The notes under the pieces were generated by a model. That model was not told the origin of the DNA, did not search any database, and saw only the letters and a list, made by a program, of their open reading frames with translations. Shown here in pieces: positions 27,181 to 34,804 of a stretch of DNA of 64,000 nt. The translations under genes and the position numbers were made by a program. The DNA comes from Bradyrhizobium sp. Tv2a-2 (lineage in GTDB: Bacteria > Pseudomonadota > Alphaproteobacteria > Rhizobiales > Xanthobacteraceae): NCBI RefSeq assembly GCF_000472425.1, contig NZ_AXAI01000006.1, positions 248,001 to 312,000 of the forward strand, read 5' to 3'. The stretch's first letter is position 1. Each line of letters opens with the position of its first letter.

Positions 27181-27735
27181 ATGAACGTCATTGTAACCGA
27201 GCTACCGGAGGTCCTGGTCATCGAGCCTCAGCTCTTCGGTGATCAGCGGGGCTTCTTCCTCGAAACCTATCAACTCATGCGGTATGCCTCCTTCGGCGTT
27301 AACCGGCCGTTCGTCCAGGACAATATGTCCCGCTCGAGCGCCGGCGTGCTCAGAGGGTTGCATCTGCAAAACCCAATGACCCAGGGCAAGTTGGTCAGCG
27401 CCTTGCGGGGTCGGGTTTTGGACGTGGCCGTCGATGTCCGCGTGGGAAGCCCAAGCTTCGGTCGACACGTCGCGGTAGAGTTAAGCGAAAGCAACCGTCG
27501 GCAGTTGTGGATTCCCCGGGGGTTTGCCCATGGTTTTGTGGTGCTGTCGGAAACAGCGGATTTCTTCTACAAATGCGACGATTTCTACAGTCCGAAAGAT
27601 GAGATTGTCGTGCGCTGGGATGATCCCGCGATCGGCATCAGGTGGGGCGTAGAAAACCCCTCGCTTTCGATCCGCGATGCAGCGGCCCCGCTGCTCTCGG
27701 ACGTTAGGAATCTTCCCATCTACGGACAGATCTGA
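27181..27735 (+). CDS. rfbC: dTDP-4-dehydrorhamnose 3,5-epimerase
   Basis: 184 residues, the usual length. It has the cupin-fold signature of RmlC: PQLFGDQRGFFLETYQLMRY, FVQDNMSRSSAGVLRGLHLQ (catalytic His), VLDVAVDVRVGSPSFG, LWIPRGFAHGFVVLSETADF with the metal-free active site, and YSPKDEIVVRWDDPAIGIRW. It epimerises C3 and C5 of dTDP-4-keto-6-deoxyglucose. ATG 27181 (MNVIVTELPEV) fits the family start; the frame is open upstream but the extra residues have no similarity. One base overlaps the rfbD start. Confidence 0.96.
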   Translation: MNVIVTELPEVLVIEPQLFGDQRGFFLETYQLMRYASFGVNRPFVQDNMSRSSAGVLRGLHLQNPMTQGKLVSALRGRVLDVAVDVRVGSPSFGRHVAVELSESNRRQLWIPRGFAHGFVVLSETADFFYKCDDFYSPKDEIVVRWDDPAIGIRWGVENPSLSIRDAAAPLLSDVRNLPIYGQI

Positions 27736-28634
27736 TGCGGATTGTCCTGACAGGGGTAACGGGGCAGGTCGGTCTTGCGCTCACCGTCACGTTGCCTGAA
27801 ATCGGTACGGTGGTCGCAGCCGACCGGTCGCTGCTTAATTTGGCGGTGCCTGCCACGTTGACCGCTGCGCTTGACCGCCTTGCGCCGGATCTCATCATCA
27901 ATCCGGCCGCCTACACGGCGGTTGATAGGGCTGAGGATGACCGGGAGCTTGCCTTCGTCGTCAATGGAGAGGCGCCCGGCGTTATGGCAAAATGGGCCGC
28001 CGAGCGAAACGTGCCACTGATCCACTTCTCTACCGACTATGTATTCGACGGGCAGGGGGAAGAGCCGTGGCGCGAAGATAGCCGCACCGGTCCACTTTCG
28101 GTCTATGGCGCGAGCAAGCTTGCTGGCGAGCAGGTCATCCGGGATGCTGGCGGCCCACATTTGATCGTTCGAACATCGTGGGTCTATGCCGCGACTGGAA
28201 GCAACTTTTTGAGGACGATCGCTCGCCTTGCCCGCGAACGCACAGAGCTGAGGGTCGTCGCTGACCAGGTTGGATCGCCGACCTCTGCGAATTTGATCGC
28301 TGCTATCGTAACCTCGCTGCTTGGCAAGTCCCCAGGCAATCTGTCCGAGCGTTTTAGCCAAACGGGTGGTGTCCTCAACGTCGCAGCATCAGGCCAGACC
28401 AGCTGGCACGGCTTCGCGACCCGGATCATTGCTGGTTTAAAAGCCAGAGGCGTCGAGCTGGCTGTGCGGACCATCGTGCCGGTGCGGACGGAAGAATATC
28501 CGACAAAGGCCAGAAGGCCTCACAACTCCCGCTTGGACCTAACCCGTCTGCGCAGCTTGATCGGCATTGAGCCCACCCCCTGGAACGAAGCGCTCGATCA
28601 CGAGCTCGATCTGCTAGCGGCAGAGCTGCGGTGA
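27735..28634 (+). CDS. rfbD: dTDP-4-dehydrorhamnose reductase
   Basis: 299 residues. MRIVLTGVTGQVGLALTVTL is the NADPH site, then INPAAYTAVDRAEDD, STDYVFDGQGEEPW, YGASKLAGEQVI (catalytic Tyr-xxx-Lys) and RTSWVYAATGSNFLRTI, all diagnostic of RmlD. It makes dTDP-L-rhamnose, the donor for rhamnosyltransferases in this locus. The start overlaps the rfbC stop by one base (TGATG). Confidence 0.96.
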   Translation: MRIVLTGVTGQVGLALTVTLPEIGTVVAADRSLLNLAVPATLTAALDRLAPDLIINPAAYTAVDRAEDDRELAFVVNGEAPGVMAKWAAERNVPLIHFSTDYVFDGQGEEPWREDSRTGPLSVYGASKLAGEQVIRDAGGPHLIVRTSWVYAATGSNFLRTIARLARERTELRVVADQVGSPTSANLIAAIVTSLLGKSPGNLSERFSQTGGVLNVAASGQTSWHGFATRIIAGLKARGVELAVRTIVPVRTEEYPTKARRPHNSRLDLTRLRSLIGIEPTPWNEALDHELDLLAAELR

Positions 28635-29184
28635 ACATGATCGGGCGGCGGGCTGACTAACTGCGTCCATGCTCGAACCGATGGCATTGAACCGCGCTCG
28701 ACCTCACCATGTGCGCAGTATGCCTCGCAGCTACCGCCATCAAATCGCCGGACGAATCAACGATGCGATGGCCGTGGGTAGGACATGCGCATAGGTGAAG
28801 CGACAATGCGGCAATAACCGTGATCGATACGTCTCGGCCATTATGTGCAGCCTATTTTGTGCATTGCACCTTGGCTCGGCATAGCGTTCATTCGGAGTGG
28901 ATCCGCTGGATGTTCGCCGTGGCGCGTTTCACTCGCCAGGCCAGAAATACAGAAGTGACGATGAAACCACCCGAAACTTGCGCTTGAAACTGACTGATAC
29001 CCCTCCTTCTTTGCAAATCCAGGTTCCCGCCGGTGCGCTCGGCCGCAGATTATACCGGCGACAAAATGCAAACCTAATTGAGGAATAAACAGTTTAACGT
29101 TGAACACTGTTGCACGTGTTCATACTTGCAGGGGGAGGTTTTGCGGGTGGGAAGCACACACATCAGTATGAGTTGGGGAGAGAC
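28635..29184. other. Intergenic stretch after rfbD
   Basis: About 550 bases. Short frames on both strands (for example 28897-29088 plus and 28841-29107 minus) have no ribosome site or domain. It should carry the promoter of the third H-NS gene. Confidence 0.4.
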
Positions 29185-29499
29185 ATGAAGAGCGATGATT
29201 TCAAATCCCTCTCAATGGATGAACTCTGGCGCTTGCATGAGCAAGTCGAAGCTGAGCTAACCCGTAAAATAGCTACGGAAAAAGCAACACTCGAAGATCG
29301 CCTGCGGCGCCTTGCTGTCAGCCCGGGAGTGAGGGGTCATGCGCAAGCCAAGCGGCCCTATCCGAAGGTCTTTGCCAAATACCGAAATCCAAAAAATCGC
29401 AGCGAGACCTGGGCGGGCCGAGGAAAGCAGCCGCGCTGGCTGGTTGCTGAGCTTCGGTCCGGCAAGAAGCTCGAGGACTTCCAGATAAAGCGCGCATAA
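29185..29499 (+). CDS. H-NS family nucleoid protein, paralogue 3
   Basis: 104 residues: MKSDDFKSLSMDELWRLHEQ, a charged helix, KRPYPKVFAKYRNPKNRSET, then AGRGKQPRWL and SGKKLEDFQIKRA. GGGGAGAG ends two bases before ATG 29185; the longer frame from 29110 lacks such a site. It differs from the other two at several core residues (VFAKYR for VLPKYR, NRSETW for NPxETW), so it is the more diverged copy. It sits between rfbD and the sulfate-activation genes. Confidence 0.92.
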   Translation: MKSDDFKSLSMDELWRLHEQVEAELTRKIATEKATLEDRLRRLAVSPGVRGHAQAKRPYPKVFAKYRNPKNRSETWAGRGKQPRWLVAELRSGKKLEDFQIKRA

Positions 29500-29525
29500 G
29501 GCATCGCAATCTGGACAATCGCGGA

Positions 29526-29552
29526 ACTTTAGGCGTGTCGGACGCCTAAAGT
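29526..29552. repeat. Perfect 10-base-pair hairpin after H-NS 3
   Basis: ACTTTAGGCG (29526-29535) pairs with CGCCTAAAGT (29543-29552) around a 7-base loop. It lies between the H-NS stop and the 3' end of the convergent cysNC gene. No T-run follows on either side, so it may be a factor-dependent or weak two-way terminator. Confidence 0.55.
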
Positions 29553-29667
29553 CCGGGAGCGACGTGTTCAGAAGTATGCAGGCAGAGACGAAGATCCCGT
29601 TGGGCCAATAGCCGGCATTCTACGCGACATGGCTGCCCCGGTGGGTCCCGGCGACGTCCAACCTCGG

Positions 29668-31554
29668 TCAGATTGCGGCGATAACTCCGCGCTCGATCAG
29701 AGCTTTGACGACGTCATCGGCAAGTTGCGCAGGCTGCTGGGCAATTGTCTTCAGATGAATCTCGGGCCCTGTCGGCGCTTCATACGGCGCATCAATGCCC
29801 GTAAAGTTCTTGATCTTGCCGGATTTCGCCTTGGAATAGAGCCCTTTGGGATCCCGCCGCACGCATTCTTCGATCGGCGTATCGACAAACACCTCTATAA
29901 ACTCACCCTCTTCAACGAGGCCCCGAACCATGTCTCGCTCGGCACGGTACGGCGAAATAAACGAGCAGATCGCGATCAGGCCCGCGTCCATGATCAATTT
30001 GGCGACTTCACCGACTCGGCGAATGTTCTCAACGCGGTCTGCTTCGGTAAATCCGAGGTCCCGGTTAAGTCCGTGCCGGACATTGTCGCCGTCCAGCAGC
30101 ATGGTGTGACGCGACATTGCGAACAGCTTTTGATCGACGATGTTGGCAATAGTCGATTTGCCGGCGCCGGAGAGGCCGGTGAACCAGAGAATGCAGGGCT
30201 TCTGGTGCTTTAGCTCGGCGCGCTCCGCTTTCCCGACCGACAGCGGCTGCCAGGCGATATTGGTCGCGCGCCTCAAGGGGAACGTGATCAAGCCGGCGCC
30301 GACCGTGCGGTTGGTGTAGCGGTCGATCATAATGAAGGAACCGGTACGCCGGTTCACCTCATAGGCATCGAAGCTGACGGGAAGGGCCGTTGCGACGTTG
30401 CAGAAGCCGATCTCGTTCAAGCCCAGCGTTGTCGCCGCCAGATGCTCACGGGTGTTGACGTCGATCTTGTGCTTGATGTGGGTGACGCTGCCGGTGGCGA
30501 TAGATTGCGTGCCGATCCTGAAGGCATAGGAGCGGCCGGGGACCATGGCTTCCTGGTCCATCCAGATCAGATGGGCAGCAAACTGATCGGCGACCTCGGG
30601 CCGCTCGGTCGGCCGCGCCAGGATATCGCCACGACCGATATCGATCTCGTCGGCAAGCGTGATGGTCACCGCATCGCCAGCCTCGGCCTGCGCCAGGTCG
30701 CCGTCATATGTCGCGATCCGCTTGACGCGCGAATTCCGCCCCGAAGCCGCCACCACGATCTCGTCGCCGACAGCGATATGGCCGGAGGCGACCGTGCCCG
30801 CATAGCCGCGGAAATCCAGATTCGGGCGGTTCACCCATTGCACCGGAAACCGGAACGGCAGGCCTTGCATCTCGGACTCGATGTCGATGCTCTCGAGATA
30901 GTCCATCAGGCAGGGGCCGTGATACCAATCGGTATTGCCGGAGCGGTTGATGATGTTGTCGCCGTAGCGTGCCGACATCGGGATCGGCACAATCGAGGTG
31001 AAGCCGAGGGTAGAGGCGAACGCCACATAGTCGCCGACGATGCGGTCGAACACCTCCTTGCGGTAGTCGACGAGGTCGATCTTGTTGACGGCGACCACGA
31101 CATGGCGGATGCCGAGCAGCGAGCAGATGAAGGAGTGACGCTTGGTCTGCACCAGCACGCCCTTGCGCGCGTCGATCAGGATAACGGCGAGCTGCGCATT
31201 GGAGGCGCCGGTCGCCATGTTGCGCGTATATTGTTCGTGCCCGGGCGTGTCGGCGACCATGAAGGAGCGGCGGGGCGTGTTGAAGAAGCGATAGGCAACA
31301 TCGATGGTGATGCCCTGTTCACGCTCGGCCTCGAGACCGTCGACCAGGAGCGCAAAATCGATGTCGTTACCGGTCGTGCCGTGTTTGACGCTGTCACGCG
31401 CCAGCGCCTGCATCTGATCTTCATAGATCATCTTGCTGTCGTGCAGGAGCCGGCCGATCAGCGTCGACTTGCCGTCGTCGACCGAGCCGCAGGTGATGAA
31501 CCGAAGCTGATCCTTCTCGGCTGTACCGAGGCCCTTAATCGCATCCGTATCCAT
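29668..31554 (-). CDS. cysNC: Bifunctional sulfate adenylyltransferase subunit 1/APS kinase
   Basis: 628 residues from ATG 31554 ([10 protein letters not shown]). The N-terminal part is the GTPase CysN: P-loop CGSVDDGKSTLIGRLLHDSK at 22-41, DTPGHEQYTRNMATGAS, and NKIDLVDY. The C-terminal part, from about 445, is APS kinase CysC with P-loop GLSGAGKS at 460-467 and LDGDNVRHGLNRDLGF. This is the NodQ-type fusion. With CysD it makes APS and then PAPS, the sulfate donor for sulfotransferases. The start overlaps the cysD stop by one base. In-frame sequence upstream of 31554 belongs to cysD's shadow. Confidence 0.96.
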   Translation of the reverse strand: MDTDAIKGLGTAEKDQLRFITCGSVDDGKSTLIGRLLHDSKMIYEDQMQALARDSVKHGTTGNDIDFALLVDGLEAEREQGITIDVAYRFFNTPRRSFMVADTPGHEQYTRNMATGASNAQLAVILIDARKGVLVQTKRHSFICSLLGIRHVVVAVNKIDLVDYRKEVFDRIVGDYVAFASTLGFTSIVPIPMSARYGDNIINRSGNTDWYHGPCLMDYLESIDIESEMQGLPFRFPVQWVNRPNLDFRGYAGTVASGHIAVGDEIVVAASGRNSRVKRIATYDGDLAQAEAGDAVTITLADEIDIGRGDILARPTERPEVADQFAAHLIWMDQEAMVPGRSYAFRIGTQSIATGSVTHIKHKIDVNTREHLAATTLGLNEIGFCNVATALPVSFDAYEVNRRTGSFIMIDRYTNRTVGAGLITFPLRRATNIAWQPLSVGKAERAELKHQKPCILWFTGLSGAGKSTIANIVDQKLFAMSRHTMLLDGDNVRHGLNRDLGFTEADRVENIRRVGEVAKLIMDAGLIAICSFISPYRAERDMVRGLVEEGEFIEVFVDTPIEECVRRDPKGLYSKAKSGKIKNFTGIDAPYEAPTGPEIHLKTIAQQPAQLADDVVKALIERGVIAAI

Positions 31555-32489
31555 CAGAAGTAGCCTTCCCGCTTCTTTTTCTCCATCGACGCCGCTTCGT
31601 CGGTATCGATGAGGCGCCCCTGGCGCTCCGATACGGTCGCAACCTGCATTTCCGCGACGATCTCCTCGATCGTTGTCGCATTGGATTCGATGGCACCGCT
31701 TAGGGGATAGCAACCCAGCGTACGGAAGCGGATCTTCTTCATCTGCGGCTTTTCGTTTGGCTGTAGGGGAAGCCGGTCGTCATCGACCATGATCAGCGTG
31801 CCGCCGCGCTCGACCACGGGACGCGGCCTGGCGAAATAGAGTGGAACGACCGGAATTTTCTCCAGCATGATGTATTCCCAGACGTCGAGCTCGGTCCAGT
31901 TCGACATGGCGAAGACGCGCATGGTTTCGCCTTGCCGGATGCGCGTGTTGAAGAGGTTCCACAGCTCGGGGCGCTGGTTGCGCGGGTCCCAAACATGTCC
32001 GGCCTGGCGGAAGGAGAAGATACGCTCTTTCGCCCGGCTCTTCTCCTCATCGCGCCGCGCGCCGCCGAAGGCCGCATCGAACCCGTGGAGATCGAGCGCC
32101 TGCTTCAGCGCATCGGTTTTCATGACCTGTGTGTGCAGCGACGAGCCCGAGGCGATCGGGTTGACGCCGCGCGCAACGCCATCCTGATTAATATGGACGA
32201 TGAGATCGACGCCGAGGCGCTTCGCAGTCTCATCGCGGAAGGCGATCATCTCGCGAAATTTCCAGGTGGTATCGACATGCATCAAGGGGAAGGGCAGCTT
32301 GGCCGGATAGAACGCCTTGACGGCCAGATGCAGCATGACGCTCGAGTCCTTGCCGATCGAATACAGCATGACCGGCTTTTTGAACTCGGCGACGACGTCG
32401 CGCATGATTTCGATGGATTCGGCCTCCAGCCGCCGCAGGTGCCGCGGCAGGGTGTGGGTGTCAGGCTTGTTGATATTTTGTGCGTTCAT
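31554..32489 (-). CDS. cysD: Sulfate adenylyltransferase subunit 2
   Basis: 311 residues from ATG 32489 ([18 protein letters not shown]). Family blocks are [20 protein letters not shown] (PP-loop SxGxDS), [36 protein letters not shown] and [17 protein letters not shown]. It forms APS from ATP and sulfate together with the GTPase CysN (NodP equivalent). It is 13 bases downstream of cysQ and overlaps cysNC, so the three genes are one operon. Confidence 0.96.
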   Translation of the reverse strand: MNAQNINKPDTHTLPRHLRRLEAESIEIMRDVVAEFKKPVMLYSIGKDSSVMLHLAVKAFYPAKLPFPLMHVDTTWKFREMIAFRDETAKRLGVDLIVHINQDGVARGVNPIASGSSLHTQVMKTDALKQALDLHGFDAAFGGARRDEEKSRAKERIFSFRQAGHVWDPRNQRPELWNLFNTRIRQGETMRVFAMSNWTELDVWEYIMLEKIPVVPLYFARPRPVVERGGTLIMVDDDRLPLQPNEKPQMKKIRFRTLGCYPLSGAIESNATTIEEIVAEMQVATVSERQGRLIDTDEAASMEKKKREGYF

Positions 32490-32502
32490 TTTGAAGATGC
32501 GT

Positions 32503-33342
32503 TTATTTCTGTAGTTTCGGGGGCGTGCCCCATGCGACGAAATCGCCGTTTCGATAATCAGGTTTGCCGTAGCGCATCGGACGGCCGTCCAGGTCGGTGA
32601 CGGTACCGCCAGCGGCGAGCAGCACGGCATGTCCGGCCGCCGTGTCCCATTCCATGGTCGGCGCCAGCCGCGGATAGACGTCGGCGCAACCTTCCGCGAT
32701 CAGGCAGAACTTTAGCGAGGAGCCTGAGGGCTCGAGATCGGATATCCCATGCCGCTCCACCCATTGCCGGGTGGCGGGGTCGAGATGGGAGCGGCTCACG
32801 ACGGCACGGCAGCCCTCAGGCGGCACGCGGCGCACTGAAATCGGATGCATCTTGCTGAAGCACAATTCGCCACCGTCGGTGGTGCGCGTATCGAGCTTAT
32901 AGGCGTTCGTGCCGCCGACATAGAGCTGGTGCAGCGCCGGTGCGTAGACCGCGCCCGCAACCGGCCTCCCATGGTCGATCAGGGCAATGTTGACAGTAAA
33001 CTCAGACCGCCCCTGGATGAACTCCTTGGTCCCATCAAGCGGATCGACAAGGACGAAACGATCGGCTTGCACAGGAGCAGCTCCCGCGCAGCTCTCTTCA
33101 GTCACGACCGGAAGCTCGGGCAGGTTGCGCGTAAGGCAATCGCGAATGGTCTCGTCGGCGGCGAGGTCAGCAGCCGTCACCGGCGAGCCGTCCGCTTTGT
33201 AATCGGGGCGGCAGGCATCGGCGCGAACGCTCATGATGACCTCGCCGGCCCGAACGGCAATCAAGCCGAACAACCGCGCGAGCCTGTCAAGCTCGTCCAG
33301 ATCACATTCCTCGCTCAAGGCGCAACTTTCTGACTGTATCAT
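32503..33342 (-). CDS. cysQ: 3'(2'),5'-bisphosphate nucleotidase
   Basis: 279 residues of the inositol-monophosphatase superfamily: [43 protein letters not shown] (metal motif DPLDGT) and [19 protein letters not shown]. CysQ breaks down the phosphoadenosine phosphate left by sulfotransferases and so fits a locus that uses PAPS. It is first in the operon cysQ-cysD-cysNC. Confidence 0.94.
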   Translation of the reverse strand: MIQSESCALSEECDLDELDRLARLFGLIAVRAGEVIMSVRADACRPDYKADGSPVTAADLAADETIRDCLTRNLPELPVVTEESCAGAAPVQADRFVLVDPLDGTKEFIQGRSEFTVNIALIDHGRPVAGAVYAPALHQLYVGGTNAYKLDTRTTDGGELCFSKMHPISVRRVPPEGCRAVVSRSHLDPATRQWVERHGISDLEPSGSSLKFCLIAEGCADVYPRLAPTMEWDTAAGHAVLLAAGGTVTDLDGRPMRYGKPDYRNGDFVAWGTPPKLQK

Positions 33343-34161
33343 GCTGTCGAGAACTTGGGCGCTGCAAAACTAGCAAGCACATGTGATTATATTGCTCGCG
33401 CTGAATGGGGCGATTTGCATGCATTTGGCAATGTTTGCAAGGCTCAGTCATTCTCTATGCGCCAGACGCCGGGCATTATCATTCTGTTTTTAGACGATAA
33501 ATCGGAGTTTTTCGCCCTCTTCCGACTGGTTCCGCAATCTTCCTGGGCACGGCTCCGGCCAAGCGTCCTTAGGATAGGTCCTCAAGCTCTGGCACCGGGC
33601 CGCGAGGGGGCATCACCGCGCGGTAGGGCCTTGCGCCCCGCCGCTTGGAGAACCCCGCCATTTCGCAATGTTCGAGAAAGATATGCGGCCAGCGAAGGGG
33701 CGCTTTGAACTGACGTGCTAAAAGGGCGCCTTCCGTTGGGATCCCGCCATTGAGCGCGAGCTTGTGGCAGTGAGGCCTCAAGTCCCAGCTAGGATTGAGA
33801 CCCTAAGCGGCGAGACCCGCACGCACACCTGCATGAACTGACATGCGGACTGGGAGATCACGGCGCGAGAGAAAATGGCGACCTGCAGAGTAATGCTGAA
33901 ACGCGCCCCGGGATTTAGATCCTGCTACTCCAAGACGGCCCAAGCACTTACGACGGCCCATGCAGTTACCCACGGTAATTTATCCGAGTGTTTTGACGGC
34001 CCGATGACAACGTGCGGATAAAACATTCTTGACCCGCGCATAATGCGCTTTCGCCTTCATCTTAGTTTCGAAAAGATCGGGTTAACGTGTCCGATAGCGG
34101 TGGTTCTGGATGGGTATCCCGGACAGGGCTGCTCTCTCGGTTGGAGTGGAGTTCATAGACG
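33343..34161. other. Intergenic stretch of about 820 bases
   Basis: No gene I can support. Frames at 33355-33708 and 33569-33781 lack ribosome sites and domains. The last 200 bases become AT-richer: TTGACG at 33993-33998 and GATAAA at 34017-34022 (18-base spacing) is a candidate promoter for the gene at 34162. Confidence 0.4.
33993..34022 (+). promoter_or_regulatory. Candidate sigma-70 promoter for the 34162 gene
   Basis: TTGACG and GATAAA are separated by 18 bases, about 140 bases before the start codon. Four of six -10 bases and five of six -35 bases match consensus. Judged by eye only. Confidence 0.35.
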
Positions 34162-34788
34162 ATGTATCTCAAGAAGAGCGCGCTTCCCGTCGCGCCTGCA
34201 ACATCAAGCGGCTTGCCGGTTGATCCGACCCTCGACACTTGCGGAGGAGTGTTGAGCGCTTCGATTTTGTCGCCCACCGACACTGGGCCCACGCGGAATC
34301 GGGATTTGCAGCCCTCGCAGGCCAAAGAGGATTTCCGGAACGAAACTCGTGTGTCGAATGCGCTGCTGATGAAGGCCGCGGCGGAGCGCAAGCAGCATGC
34401 GTACCTGGTTCCTTACGCGCGGCTGCGCGAGGTATTCGGCTTTGAGCGCGATGATGGACAGCTGGTTGCGCTAAGCTCAGATCGGATTGAGCAGGCCGTC
34501 AGAATGATGCTGCGTGCCGTCCACGTCGATGAAGACTGGTATCTCAGACATTATCCGGACGTGAAAGCGGCCTTGGCCCAAGGGGTCTTTCGCTCGGCAA
34601 AGCACCATTTTATCGAAAGCGGCTATTTCGAAGGCAGAAAGCCCGCTCGCGTGATCGTCGATGAAGCGTGGTACGCGCGTGCCTATCCTGATGTCAGTGA
34701 GAGTGTCGAGTTTGGAGAGCTGGGTTCGTGCCAGGAGCACTTTGATCGCTACGGAGAACGCGAGGGGCGGTTACCTTCCGAGGACTGA
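34162..34788 (+). CDS. NPDV/YPDV-repeat protein (glycosyltransferase-associated)
   Basis: 208 residues. A disordered start of about 95 residues is followed by two copies of a short repeat: DEDWYLRHYPDVKAALAQGV with AKHHFIESGYFEGRKP, and DEAWYARAYPDVSESVEFGE with EHFDRYGEREGRLP. This repeat normally sits at the N-terminus of large glycosyltransferases and rhamnan-synthesis proteins, as it does in the very next gene. Here it stands without a catalytic domain, so it may be a carrier, docking or regulatory subunit (inference). No signal peptide. The next ORF starts 16 bases later. Confidence 0.75.
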   Translation: MYLKKSALPVAPATSSGLPVDPTLDTCGGVLSASILSPTDTGPTRNRDLQPSQAKEDFRNETRVSNALLMKAAAERKQHAYLVPYARLREVFGFERDDGQLVALSSDRIEQAVRMMLRAVHVDEDWYLRHYPDVKAALAQGVFRSAKHHFIESGYFEGRKPARVIVDEAWYARAYPDVSESVEFGELGSCQEHFDRYGEREGRLPSED

Positions 34789-34804
34789 ACTGTCCTCCGG
34801 GATC

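Noticed and set aside
30442..31563. A long plus-strand frame of 373 codons opposite cysNC
   Set aside because: It is the complement of a well-supported gene; its composition (rich in Asp, Arg, Val, His) is that of a shadow in GC-rich DNA.
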